The translations under genes were made by a program, and so were the position numbers. From Tropicimonas sp033101155 (GTDB lineage: Bacteria > Pseudomonadota > Alphaproteobacteria > Rhodobacterales > Rhodobacteraceae), in assembly GCF_033101155.1 (NCBI RefSeq), contig NZ_JAWMPX010000009.1, positions 1-64,000 on the forward strand: a stretch of 64,000 nucleotides of DNA, read 5' to 3'. Below are positions 53,805 through 61,676 of this stretch, in pieces. How positions within the stretch are numbered: position 1 is the first letter of the stretch; the number at the start of each line of letters is the position of its first letter. The notes under the pieces were generated by a model that saw only the letters and a program-made list of their open reading frames with translations, was not told the DNA's origin and searched no databases.

Positions 53805-54782
53805 TTATCCGAAGGCGCGCTTCGCGAAAGGTCGCAGGCGTTGCAAGGTCCGCTGCTTGGCATCGCTGCGGTCGGCGCGGTCGCGCGGAACATGCTGTAG
53901 CGTCGCCAGAATGCGGGCGTAGATCAGGAACCCGACGCTGGGGTCGTCTGGCCCGACAAGCCGGTATCCGTGGAAGAAGGCCGCGCGCACATCTTCGGGC
54001 AGGATCTCGCCCGGCGGCAGCGCCTCGGCGCTGCGCAGGACGGTTGCGAAGTCGAACAGGATCTTCGCGATGTCGTGGCCAACCGGCGCGGGCGCGGTCT
54101 TGGAGATGTCGATCCCGGCGAGGCGCGTCCCGTCGAAGACGAGGTTGCGCATGTGGAAATCGCCGTGCTGAACCGCCGAAACGGTCTCGCGTCGGTCATG
54201 CTCCGGGGCGATCTCGGCCAGCCGGTCTATGCCGCGCAGGAAGAGGCCGCGCGCGGCGGGGTCGAAACTGCCCGCACGGATCTCGGCGCGCAGACCCTCG
54301 TAGTGGCGCAGCGTGTAGCCCGGCTGGAACAGACGCCGTTCCTTGATTCCGCAGCGGTGATAGGCGTCGAGCCATTCGCCGGCATGGGCGAGCAGTTGGA
54401 GCTGCGTCTTCCGGTCGGCCGCGCGCATCGCCTCGGAGAGGGGGCGGCCGTCGATATAGGTGATCAGGCTCGCCTGCGCCGTCGGGTGCAGCGCGACCGG
54501 GCGGGGCAGGGTCAGGCGCTCGGAATGGGGGAAAACATCCCAGATCTCCGCCTGGCGGGCGAATTGCGCAGCGAAGGCGTCCCGCATCTCGGGGCGGAGC
54601 TGGACCTTGCAGGTATAGTGGCCGGCCGTTGGATGCTCGCCAAGCAGGCTTGCCCGCGAGATGGCCGGGTCGTCCCGAACGGCGAGGCTGGTCAGCCGCC
54701 AGCCCTCCTCCGGCAATCCGGCCCGCGCCAGCAGCCCGGGCCAATGCGCCAGAACCTCCCGCTCGACGGCACTCGGGAGCAT
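53805..54782 (-). CDS. APH-family phosphotransferase
   Basis: A 325-residue kinase-fold protein. The Brenner motif is AVQHGDFHMRNLVFDGTRLA (catalytic Asp in HGDFH, Mg-binding Asn), followed by the DFG-like GIDISKTAP. The Lys of the ATP lobe is probably in YTCKVQLR near residue 60. It starts four bases after the MTA phosphorylase gene, so co-expression is certain. Methylthioribose kinase is an APH relative, but MTA phosphorylase already gives the phosphorylated sugar, so that role would be redundant. Its substrate is unknown. Confidence 0.8.
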   Translation of the reverse strand: MLPSAVEREVLAHWPGLLARAGLPEEGWRLTSLAVRDDPAISRASLLGEHPTAGHYTCKVQLRPEMRDAFAAQFARQAEIWDVFPHSERLTLPRPVALHPTAQASLITYIDGRPLSEAMRAADRKTQLQLLAHAGEWLDAYHRCGIKERRLFQPGYTLRHYEGLRAEIRAGSFDPAARGLFLRGIDRLAEIAPEHDRRETVSAVQHGDFHMRNLVFDGTRLAGIDISKTAPAPVGHDIAKILFDFATVLRSAEALPPGEILPEDVRAAFFHGYRLVGPDDPSVGFLIYARILATLQHVPRDRADRSDAKQRTLQRLRPFAKRAFG

Positions 54783-54786
54783 CGGG

Positions 54787-55656
54787 TCAGAGCATCCGGC
54801 CTGCCACGGCGTCCAGCTTCGACAGCAGGGCCGGGTCGCGTTTCTCCGGGGCCGTCATGATCGCGTATTCCAACGCGCGGTCGCAGCCATGCGGGCAAAG
54901 CTCGCGGGTCGCGCCGAGCAAGGCCGGCAGGCGAGCGATCATGCCGCGGGCATTGGCAGAGTTGCCGGTCAGGGTCCGGATGATGTCGTTGATATCGACC
55001 TCGCCATGGTCGGGATGCCAGCTGTCATAATCGGTGACCATGGCGATGGAGGCGTAGCATAGCTCGGCCTCGCGGGCGAGCTTGGCTTCGGGCATGTTGG
55101 TCATGCCGATCACGTCGCAGCCCCATTGCGCGCGATAGAGCTTCGATTCGGCCAGCGTCGAGAATTGCGGCCCTTCCATCGCAAGATAGGTGCCGCCGCG
55201 ATGGGTTGTGATGCCCTGCGCCTGCGCGGCCTCGAAGCAGATCCCGGAGAGTCGCTCGCAGGTCGGGTGGGCGAGGCTGACATGGGCCACGCAGCCAGTG
55301 CCGAAGAAGCTCTTCTCGCGGGCGAACGTCCGGTCGATGAACTGGTCGACGATAACGAAATGCCCCGGCGCCATTTCCTCGCGGAAGGAACCACAGGCGG
55401 AGACCGAGATGACGTCGGTCACGCCGAGCCGTTTGAGCGCGTCGATATTGGCGCGGTAGGGCACGGTGGTCGGGCTATGGACATGGCCGCGCCCGTGCCG
55501 GGGCAGGAAGGCCATCTTCACGCCGTCGAGCCGGCCGGTCAGGATCTCGTCCGAGGGCGCCCCCCAAGGGGTCCCGACCGCTTGCCATGTGGCGTCTTCC
55601 AGCCCGTCGATCTCGTAAAGACCGCTGCCGCCGATCACGCCGATTATCCTGTCCAT
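54787..55656 (-). CDS. mtnP: S-methyl-5'-thioadenosine phosphorylase
   Basis: A 289-residue MTAP of the PNP/MTAP family. It splits MTA, a by-product of polyamine and homoserine lactone synthesis, to adenine and methylthioribose 1-phosphate. Landmarks are IIGVIGGSGLYEIDGL, phosphate-binding LPRHGRGHVHSPTTVPYRAN, VISVSACGSFREEM, and the purine site TYLAMEGPQFSTLAESKLYR, then GMTNMPEAKLAREAELCYAS. The catalytic Asp is in MVTDYDSWH. Length and start agree with the family. Confidence 0.95.
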   Translation of the reverse strand: MDRIIGVIGGSGLYEIDGLEDATWQAVGTPWGAPSDEILTGRLDGVKMAFLPRHGRGHVHSPTTVPYRANIDALKRLGVTDVISVSACGSFREEMAPGHFVIVDQFIDRTFAREKSFFGTGCVAHVSLAHPTCERLSGICFEAAQAQGITTHRGGTYLAMEGPQFSTLAESKLYRAQWGCDVIGMTNMPEAKLAREAELCYASIAMVTDYDSWHPDHGEVDINDIIRTLTGNSANARGMIARLPALLGATRELCPHGCDRALEYAIMTAPEKRDPALLSKLDAVAGRML

Positions 55657-56099
55657 ATCAAAAGCCTCTGGTTCCGGTTTGCGGCGAGCCTAATGCAGGG
55701 GCAGGAGAGGGGGAAGAGGTGTCGGAGCTGTCCTCTGATTGACGCGGACTCAAGGGCGGCGCATCGGTTTGAGCTTTCTCGGATCAGCTGGACAAACCGT
55801 GTTGTTGGACCGTCAATGTGCCCCCCCGAGGGGCGGCACTGGTACGGTTTTCGTGCCGAAGAAGAGGCCGGCAGGACATCCACGCATACGGAATTCCTAT
55901 ACCCGCCATGCGCATGACGCATAGCTGCTGCCCACCTGACGCCCTTCTGCAACGCAGCGCTTTCTGATAGCGCCACCGGATGCGCGCCGCCCGACTCCGG
56001 GTGTGCCCGCCAGACCATATCGCGCGTGGCCGCCTCAATCGGCCTGGCCCGCGCACCGACAGCCGACAGAAAATGAGGCCCCGCGTGACCCGCACCATC
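55657..56099. other. Divergent region between MTA phosphorylase and the SulP gene
   Basis: These 443 bases hold no convincing gene. A near-match to an Fnr box (TTGA-CGCGGAC-TCAA, about 55738-55752) has seven instead of six central bases. Upstream promoters must lie here but none is clear. Confidence 0.45.
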
Positions 56100-57713
56100 A
56101 TGGCAGCCCTTGCCCCGAAGAACTATCTTGCCCAGTTTTCCACCGGCGAGAACATGAGCAACGCCCATCACCTGCGCACCGAGATCCTGTCCGGTCTCAC
56201 CGTCGCACTGGCGCTGGTCCCCGAAGCGGTCGCCTTTGCCTTCGTCGCTGGCGTCCACCCGCTCGTCGGGCTCTACGCGGCATTCATCGTCGGCCTCATC
56301 ACCGCGCTGATCGGGGGACGCCCGGGCATGATCTCCGGGGCAACCGGCGCCCTCGCTGTCGTCATGGTCGCGCTCGTCGCCGATCACGGGGTCGAATATC
56401 TCTTCGCGACCGTGGTTCTCATGGGCATCCTCCAGATCTCTGCCGGCGTGCTGCGGCTCGGCAAGTTCATCCGGCTGGTGCCGCATTCGGTGATGCTGGG
56501 CTTCGTCAACGGCCTCGCCATCGTCATCTTCCTCGCGCAGCTCACGCAGTTTCAGGTCCCGGGCACGGCCGAGGTCTCCGGCCACGGCATGTCGGGCGGG
56601 GAATGGCTCTCCGGCTGGCCGCTTATCGTCATGCTGGCGCTGGTTGCGCTGACCATGGCCATCATCTGGGGGCTGCCGAAACTGACCAATGTGATCCCAG
56701 CCCCGCTTGCCGGGATCGGAATCACGGCCGGCCTCGTCATCGCCTTTGGCATTGATGTGCCCCGCGTCGGCGATATGGCCTCCATCGAAGGCGGGCTGCC
56801 GATGTTCCATATCCCGATGGTGCCGCTGACCTTCGAGACCTTCCAGATCATCCTGCCCTACGCGCTGATCCTTGCCGCGATCGGCCTGATCGAGAGCTTG
56901 CTGACGCTGAACCTCGTGGGCGAGATCGTCCATGAGCGCGGCGGCGCTTCCCAGGAATGCGTCGCCCAGGGCATCGCCAACACAGTCACCGGCTTCTTCG
57001 GAGGCATGGGCGGCTGCGCGATGATCGGCCAGTCGATGATCAACGTGAAATCCGGCGGCCGCACCCGGCTCTCCGGTGTTGCCGCAGCGCTCTTCCTGCT
57101 CGCCTTTATCGTCGTCGCCGCGCCGCTGATCGAACAGATCCCGCTCGCCGCGCTTGTCGGCGTCATGTTCATGGTCGTGATCGGGACCTTCGCTTGGAAA
57201 TCCCTGACCATCATGCGCAAGGTGCCGATGACCGATGCGATCGTCATCGTTCTCGTGACGGTCGTGACCGTTGCCACGGACCTTGCCACCGCCGTGGTCG
57301 TCGGTGTCATCGTCTCGGCGCTGGTCTTCGCCTGGGAGAGCGCCTCCCACATCCACGCCAAGACCTACAAGACGCCGGAAGGCGCCAAGGTCTACCAGAT
57401 CCAGGGGCCGCTCTTCTTCGGTTCTGCCCATGCCTTTGCCGAGCTCTTCGATCCCTCGGGCGATCCGGGGCGCGTTGTCGTCGATTTTGCCGAGAGCAAG
57501 GTGGCCGACCAGTCGGCACTCACGGCGATCGACGCGCTGGCGGGCAAATACGAGAAGGCTGGCAAGAAGCTGGAACTGCGCCACCTGAGCCATGACTGCC
57601 ACGAGTTGCTGAGCAAGGCCGGGCAGTTGATCGTGGATGCCGATGACGATCCCGATTACGCCATTGCCGCGAACTACTCGGTGCGCACCGGCGTCCTGCA
57701 CGCCGGCCACTGA
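56100..57713 (+). CDS. SulP-family anion transporter with STAS domain
   Basis: A 537-residue transporter. The sulfate-transporter signature appears early (LVPEAVAFAFVAGVHPLVGLYA is its core), about twelve to fourteen membrane segments follow (for example SLLTLNLVGEIVHERGGASQ and GGMGGCAMIGQSMINVKSGG), and a STAS domain covers about residues 430-520 (VYQIQGPLFFGSAHAFAELF; VVVDFAESKVADQSALTAID). SulP proteins carry sulfate, bicarbonate or dicarboxylates; none can be chosen. The N-terminus is uncertain: ATG 56100 is taken, ATG 56154 lies closer to the transporter fold, and an upstream ATG at 56073 is also open. Confidence 0.88.
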   Translation: MAALAPKNYLAQFSTGENMSNAHHLRTEILSGLTVALALVPEAVAFAFVAGVHPLVGLYAAFIVGLITALIGGRPGMISGATGALAVVMVALVADHGVEYLFATVVLMGILQISAGVLRLGKFIRLVPHSVMLGFVNGLAIVIFLAQLTQFQVPGTAEVSGHGMSGGEWLSGWPLIVMLALVALTMAIIWGLPKLTNVIPAPLAGIGITAGLVIAFGIDVPRVGDMASIEGGLPMFHIPMVPLTFETFQIILPYALILAAIGLIESLLTLNLVGEIVHERGGASQECVAQGIANTVTGFFGGMGGCAMIGQSMINVKSGGRTRLSGVAAALFLLAFIVVAAPLIEQIPLAALVGVMFMVVIGTFAWKSLTIMRKVPMTDAIVIVLVTVVTVATDLATAVVVGVIVSALVFAWESASHIHAKTYKTPEGAKVYQIQGPLFFGSAHAFAELFDPSGDPGRVVVDFAESKVADQSALTAIDALAGKYEKAGKKLELRHLSHDCHELLSKAGQLIVDADDDPDYAIAANYSVRTGVLHAGH

Positions 57714-57732
57714 CGGAAAACGAACCTGGCTG

Positions 57733-57760
57733 GGCGCGGGGGCCTTGTGTCGCCCGCGCC
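57733..57760. terminator. Hairpin between convergent SulP and 57775 genes
   Basis: GGCGCGGG and CCCGCGCC form an 8-bp stem with a 12-base loop, 20 bases after the SulP stop. It may serve both converging genes. No T run follows. Confidence 0.4.
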
Positions 57761-57774
57761 GCCGCACTGGCTCA

Positions 57775-58194
57775 TCACGTCTCCACGAACATCTTCCAGT
57801 CCGTTTCCAGCGCCGGTGACATGCCGATGTGGTCCAGCGCCTCGGCGCGGTCGTCTGTTATGGCGATGTCCAGCTCGCTCAGCTCCGAGAGCACCGTTGC
57901 CGTCATGCGGCTCAGGCCGAAACTCATGTCGCTCGGCGCATAATAGACCCAGCGGACCGGGCGGGGCAGCCCGGCATAGTGCTCGGCCAGTCTTTCCCGC
58001 CGGATCAGGATCATGGACAGGTCAATCTCGCTGGACTGGATGCGCGAAACATCATTCAGCACGGGCATGTCACGCTTGTAGCGCGGATCGGCCACGACCG
58101 TTTCCAGCATGTCGCGCTGCTCTGCGCGGCGTATCCGCCCCTCGTAGCACAGCAGTAGAACGCCGGGGGAAAGAAATCCGTGTCGACAGGGCAT
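57775..58194 (-). CDS. Hypothetical protein, SpoIIAA/STAS-like
   Basis: A 139-residue protein from ATG 58194 (AAGGAG nine bases before): the pattern SPGVLLLCYEGRIRRAEQRD, PVLNDVSRIQSSEIDLSMIL, VRWVYYAPSDMSFGLSRMTA and a final helix resembles the SpoIIAA-like fold (beta-strand, helix, beta-strand pairs) seen in many proteobacterial proteins. No anti-sigma context is present. Residue identity to a named family could not be established, so the call rests on the alternation of strands and helices. Confidence 0.6.
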   Translation of the reverse strand: MPCRHGFLSPGVLLLCYEGRIRRAEQRDMLETVVADPRYKRDMPVLNDVSRIQSSEIDLSMILIRRERLAEHYAGLPRPVRWVYYAPSDMSFGLSRMTATVLSELSELDIAITDDRAEALDHIGMSPALETDWKMFVET

Positions 58195-58312
58195 GTTCTG
58201 CCGCTCCTTGTCTTGTGGCAACTTTGGGATCCCAGAGCGCGGAGTCTAGCCCTCGCCGCGGCAAAGCTGCAATGAGGTTTGTTCTGCGTTCGCTGGGGGT
58301 TGCATGGCGAAG

Positions 58313-59323
58313 CTATGCCGGGGGTGGTCGAGTCGAGGCCCGCAAGACAAGCTCGACCGGTGCGATCTCCTGCAGGGAGTCGGGCGCAGCCCCGGTCATC
58401 AAAGCCTCCAGCATGCCGGCGATGGCCTGCCCGGCCTCCCGGATCGGGGCGCGGGTCACGGTGAGTGGCGCGGAGAAGCTGGCGGTGCTGAGACCGGACA
58501 GGTCGTCATCATGGCAGATCAGCGAGACATCCCGGCCAAGCTCCTGTCCCGCATCCCGCACTGCCCGTTCGGCCCCGAGTGCGAGCAGGATCGAGGAACA
58601 GAGCAGGGCGGTTGCGCCCGCTTCCAGTGCGGCGCGCGTGGCTCGGTACCCCGCCGCTTCCGTCATCTCGGTCTCGGTGATCGGTGTTTGTGCCCGGGGC
58701 AGTCCGCCGAGCCCGTCGAGGAACCCCTCCCGCCGCATGATCGCGAAGACCGCCTCGGGGTGACCGTTGAGCAGGGCGATCCGGCGGTGACCGAGAGCGA
58801 CCAGCAATTCGGTGGCCTGCCGGAAAGCGCCATGATTGTCGATGTCATAGAAGGCGTGGGTGGGGGCGCGGCTGGCGCGACCATGCACGACGAAGGGGAT
58901 GCCGAGACGGTCGAGATGCGCGGCGCGCGGGTCGTCGAGCAACGGCTGGCCGAGGACGAATCCGTCTACCTTGCCGGCCCGTGAGAAGCGCTCATAGGTC
59001 GCTGCGCCGAAACCCTCGAAGCTCGCGCCGAGCACGACATCGCGTTCCTGCCGCGCCAGTTCTTCCGTCAGGCCGGACATGAAGTCGGAAAAGAGCGGGT
59101 CGAGCAGCAGATGCCGTTCCGATGGCAGGATCATCCCATAGGCGCCGGCGCGACCGGTGGCGAGGCGGCGGGCAGAGCTGTTCGGCCGGTAATCGAGGGC
59201 CCGGGCGGCGTCGAGCACGCGTTGGCGTGTCTTCGGGCTGACGGTCGAGTAACCGTTCAACGCCCGGCTGACGGTCGCCTGGCTCAGGCCGAGATGTTCC
59301 GAGAGGGTCTTGAGGCTGGTCAC
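58313..59323 (-). CDS. LacI-family transcriptional regulator (AglR-like)
   Basis: A 336-residue LacI/GalR regulator starting at GTG 59323. The HTH is VTSLKTLSEHLGLSQATVSR followed by the hinge ALNGYSTVSPKTRQRVLDAA; the sugar-binding half has GYGMILPS-like and HDDDLSGLSTASFSAPLTVT segments. It is divergent from an alpha-glucosidase gene, and AAAGCGCTTT palindromes lie in the gap, so it probably represses the glucosidase and itself until an alpha-glucoside binds. An ATG 20 codons upstream was rejected because family members begin right at TSLK. Confidence 0.92.
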   Translation of the reverse strand: MTSLKTLSEHLGLSQATVSRALNGYSTVSPKTRQRVLDAARALDYRPNSSARRLATGRAGAYGMILPSERHLLLDPLFSDFMSGLTEELARQERDVVLGASFEGFGAATYERFSRAGKVDGFVLGQPLLDDPRAAHLDRLGIPFVVHGRASRAPTHAFYDIDNHGAFRQATELLVALGHRRIALLNGHPEAVFAIMRREGFLDGLGGLPRAQTPITETEMTEAAGYRATRAALEAGATALLCSSILLALGAERAVRDAGQELGRDVSLICHDDDLSGLSTASFSAPLTVTRAPIREAGQAIAGMLEALMTGAAPDSLQEIAPVELVLRASTRPPPA

Positions 59324-59342
59324 AGGGTGCGCCCAATTACTT

Positions 59343-59352
59343 AAAGCGCTTT
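59343..59352. promoter_or_regulatory. LacI-type operator, proximal to regulator
   Basis: AAAGCGCTTT is a perfect 10-bp palindrome 19 bases from the regulator's GTG, with partial matches outside the core (ttAAAGCGCTTTct). It is the same core as the larger operator at 59454 and probably serves autoregulation. Confidence 0.7.
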
Positions 59353-59453
59353 CTAAAGTATCTAGTAAACTGCAAGGCCGCAACGCTCATTGCGATGAAT
59401 GGGCTAATTTTTGCTGATGATTTCTCTTCCGTTGACTTCGGATTTTCGTCGGT

Positions 59454-59477
59454 ATTTATGAAAGCGCTTTCATAAAT
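59454..59477. promoter_or_regulatory. LacI-type operator at the alpha-glucosidase promoter (24-bp perfect palindrome)
   Basis: The half sites are ATTTATGAAAGC and GCTTTCATAAAT, an uninterrupted perfect 24-bp palindrome centred on GC. A -35-like TTGACT at 59432-59437 and a -10-like TATTTA at 59453-59458 overlap its left edge, so occupancy would block the promoter. The glucosidase ATG is 33 bases on. Confidence 0.85.
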
Positions 59478-59509
59478 GCTCCCATGCATCGAGTCCCGAG
59501 GAGAAAACC

Positions 59510-61135
59510 ATGTCCAAGACCCTGCTTGCCCAAAATCCCGACTGGTGGCGCGGCGCAGTGATCTACCAGATCTATCCGCGCTCCTTTCAGGACAGTTCCG
59601 GCTCCGGTACCGGCGATCTGCGCGGGATCACCGAGCGGCTCGACCATGTGGCCTCGCTCGGCGTCGACGCGATCTGGCTTTCGCCCTTCTTCACCTCGCC
59701 CATGGCCGATATGGGCTATGACGTGGCCGATTACTGCGATGTCGACCCGTCCTTCGGCACGTTGGCCGATTTCGATGCGCTGGTCGCCCGCGCCCATGAG
59801 TTGGGCCTGCGGGTGATGATCGACCAGGTCCTGTCGCACAGCTCCGATCAGCACGCATGGTTCAAGGAGAGCCGCAGCTCGCGCGACAATCCGAAGGCGG
59901 ATTGGTATGTCTGGGCCGACCCGCTCCCCGACGGCTCGCCGCCCAATAACTGGATCGCCATCTTTGGCGGGCCGGCCTGGGAATGGGACGGCGTGCGCCG
60001 GCAATACTACCTGCACAACTTCCTGATCGGCCAGCCGGACCTCAACTTTCACAACCCGGAGGTACGTGGGGCGCTGCTGGATAGCGTTCGCTTCTGGCTG
60101 GAGCGTGGGGTGGACGGGTTCCGGCTCGACGTATGCAATTTCTACTACCATGACGCCTCGCTGGCCTCGAACCCGCCCCGGCCCGCAGACGCAGAGCCGA
60201 GCCGGCACACGAACCCCTACGGGATGCAGCTCCATATCCACGACAAAACGCAGCCGGAGAACCTGGAATTCCTCAAGTCCTTCCGTGCGCTCCTCGAAGA
60301 ATACCCGGACCGGGCGTCGGTTGGCGAGATCGGCGCAGAGGAGCGTTCGCTCGACGTGGTTGCCGAATATACCGGGGGCGGCGACAAGCTGCACATGAGC
60401 TACACGTTCGACCTGCTCTCCAGCGACGGGACGCCGGCACAGATCGCAAGCTCGATCGAGAAATTCGAAACCGTCGTTACCGATGGCTGGGTTTGTTGGG
60501 CGCTCTCCAACCATGACGTGAACCGCCATGTCTCGCGCTGGCTGCGCGCAGGGGATGATCGGGAAACGGTGGCCAGGCTTGCGGCCAACCTGCTTCTGAG
60601 CTTGCGCGGCTCGGTCTGCATCTATCAAGGCGAGGAACTTGGCCTCGAACAGGCCGAGGTGCCGTATGAGCGGCTCAACGATCCGCAGGGCAAGCGCTTT
60701 TGGCCGGCCGACAAGGGGCGCGACGGCTGTCGCACGCCGATGCCCTGGGAGGCAGGGGCCGCGCAGGCGGGTTTCTCGACGGTCGAGCCATGGCTGCCGC
60801 TCGATCCGCGCCACGCAGAGCAGGCGGTGGACCGGCAGGGCGCACCCGGAACGGTGCTCGACCATTACCGGCAGATGCTGGCCTTCCGCAGGGCGCACCC
60901 GGTCCTTGCCACGGGCGCGATCCGAATCGTGGAGGCCGGTGATGCCGTTCTCGCCTTTGAGCGCAGCGGTGAGGAGACACTTCTGATGCTGTTCAACCTC
61001 GGCCGTACCGCCGTGTGCCGGGATCTGCCGGACGGGGCGGTCCCACTGGAACTGCCAGGGAACCTTCCGCCTGCCATGCAGGGGCATCGGGTGGATGTGC
61101 CGGCGCAATCGGCGGCGTGCTTCCGTCTTGCCTGA
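59510..61135 (+). CDS. aglA: GH13 alpha-glucosidase (oligo-1,6-glucosidase/AglA type)
   Basis: A 541-residue GH13 enzyme that hydrolyses alpha-glucosides inside the cell. It has the four GH13 regions: DQVLSHSSDQHAWF (I), GFRLDVCNFYYHD with nucleophile Asp (II), ASVGEIGAEERSLD with acid Glu (III) and CWALSNHDVNRHVSRW with the transition-state Asp (IV). No signal peptide is present. In Sinorhizobium and rhodobacteria an aglEFGAK operon with AglR is typical; here only AglA and the LacI gene are present, so transport genes must lie elsewhere. Confidence 0.95.
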   Translation: MSKTLLAQNPDWWRGAVIYQIYPRSFQDSSGSGTGDLRGITERLDHVASLGVDAIWLSPFFTSPMADMGYDVADYCDVDPSFGTLADFDALVARAHELGLRVMIDQVLSHSSDQHAWFKESRSSRDNPKADWYVWADPLPDGSPPNNWIAIFGGPAWEWDGVRRQYYLHNFLIGQPDLNFHNPEVRGALLDSVRFWLERGVDGFRLDVCNFYYHDASLASNPPRPADAEPSRHTNPYGMQLHIHDKTQPENLEFLKSFRALLEEYPDRASVGEIGAEERSLDVVAEYTGGGDKLHMSYTFDLLSSDGTPAQIASSIEKFETVVTDGWVCWALSNHDVNRHVSRWLRAGDDRETVARLAANLLLSLRGSVCIYQGEELGLEQAEVPYERLNDPQGKRFWPADKGRDGCRTPMPWEAGAAQAGFSTVEPWLPLDPRHAEQAVDRQGAPGTVLDHYRQMLAFRRAHPVLATGAIRIVEAGDAVLAFERSGEETLLMLFNLGRTAVCRDLPDGAVPLELPGNLPPAMQGHRVDVPAQSAACFRLA

Positions 61136-61161
61136 CCGGCCCAGATCGCTTTGAAAATCGG

Positions 61162-61191
61162 GAAATGGCCGGTGGCCGGTCCGGCCATTTC
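61162..61191 (+). terminator. Terminator hairpin after aglA
   Basis: GAAATGGCCGG and CCGGCCATTTC form an 11-bp stem around an eight-base loop. The stop codon is 26 bases upstream; a T run (TCTTTTT) occurs about 20 bases after the stem. Confidence 0.6.
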
Positions 61192-61306
61192 TGCCCTCAC
61201 GCGGGCTGTCTTTTTGCACAGGCTTGCAATGCTCGAAAAGGCATCGCAAGATTACCCAAGGTAAATTTATTGGATTGCTACCCGTAATTTCTTTGGGAGA
61301 CTTGAT

Positions 61307-61672
61307 ATGCCGAAACGCGCAATTGCCGTTATTCTGGGGACTTTGATGTGGCTGGGGGCGTGTACGACAGTGCCGACCTCCACAACTGGCGAAACCGAAG
61401 CCATGGCCACGACCGCCGCCACGACCACAACGAATTCTTCTTCCTCGTCAAGTTCGTCCAGAAGCTCCCAGGGAACGTTGCTCAATCGGGGCTCGGGTGA
61501 TTCCGGGACCGGCAGTTCGAACGATAGTTCTTCGGGTGGCAGTTCCGGAGGCGGCGGCTTCGGGGGCGGCAGCTCGGGTAGCAGCAGCTCGGACAATGAC
61601 AGTTCGGACAATGACAGCTCGGATGATGACAGCACCGACGGTTCGGATGATGGCGGCTGGAGCGGCGGCTGA
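61307..61672 (+). CDS. Serine/aspartate/glycine-rich lipoprotein
   Basis: A 121-residue secreted lipoprotein: MPKRAIAVILGTLMWLGACT has a lipobox (LGAC) with Cys19 as the lipidated residue. The rest is low complexity: a Thr/Ser stretch (residues 36-54), a Gly/Ser stretch and repeats of DNDSSDNDSSDDDS before a GGWSGG end. It has no globular fold. The next gene begins four bases after its stop, so the lipoprotein is produced with the caspase-like protein. Confidence 0.7.
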   Translation: MPKRAIAVILGTLMWLGACTTVPTSTTGETEAMATTAATTTTNSSSSSSSSRSSQGTLLNRGSGDSGTGSSNDSSSGGSSGGGGFGGGSSGSSSSDNDSSDNDSSDDDSTDGSDDGGWSGG

Positions 61673-61676
61673 CGCC

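Noticed and set aside
55738..55752. Possible fifth Fnr box (TTGA-CGCGGAC-TCAA)
   Set aside because: It has seven central bases rather than six between TTGA and TCAA, and no -10 at the required distance.
55644..57767. 707-codon minus-strand open frame
   Set aside because: Antisense to the SulP transporter; the His/Asp/Gly-rich translation is typical of shadows over hydrophobic codons.
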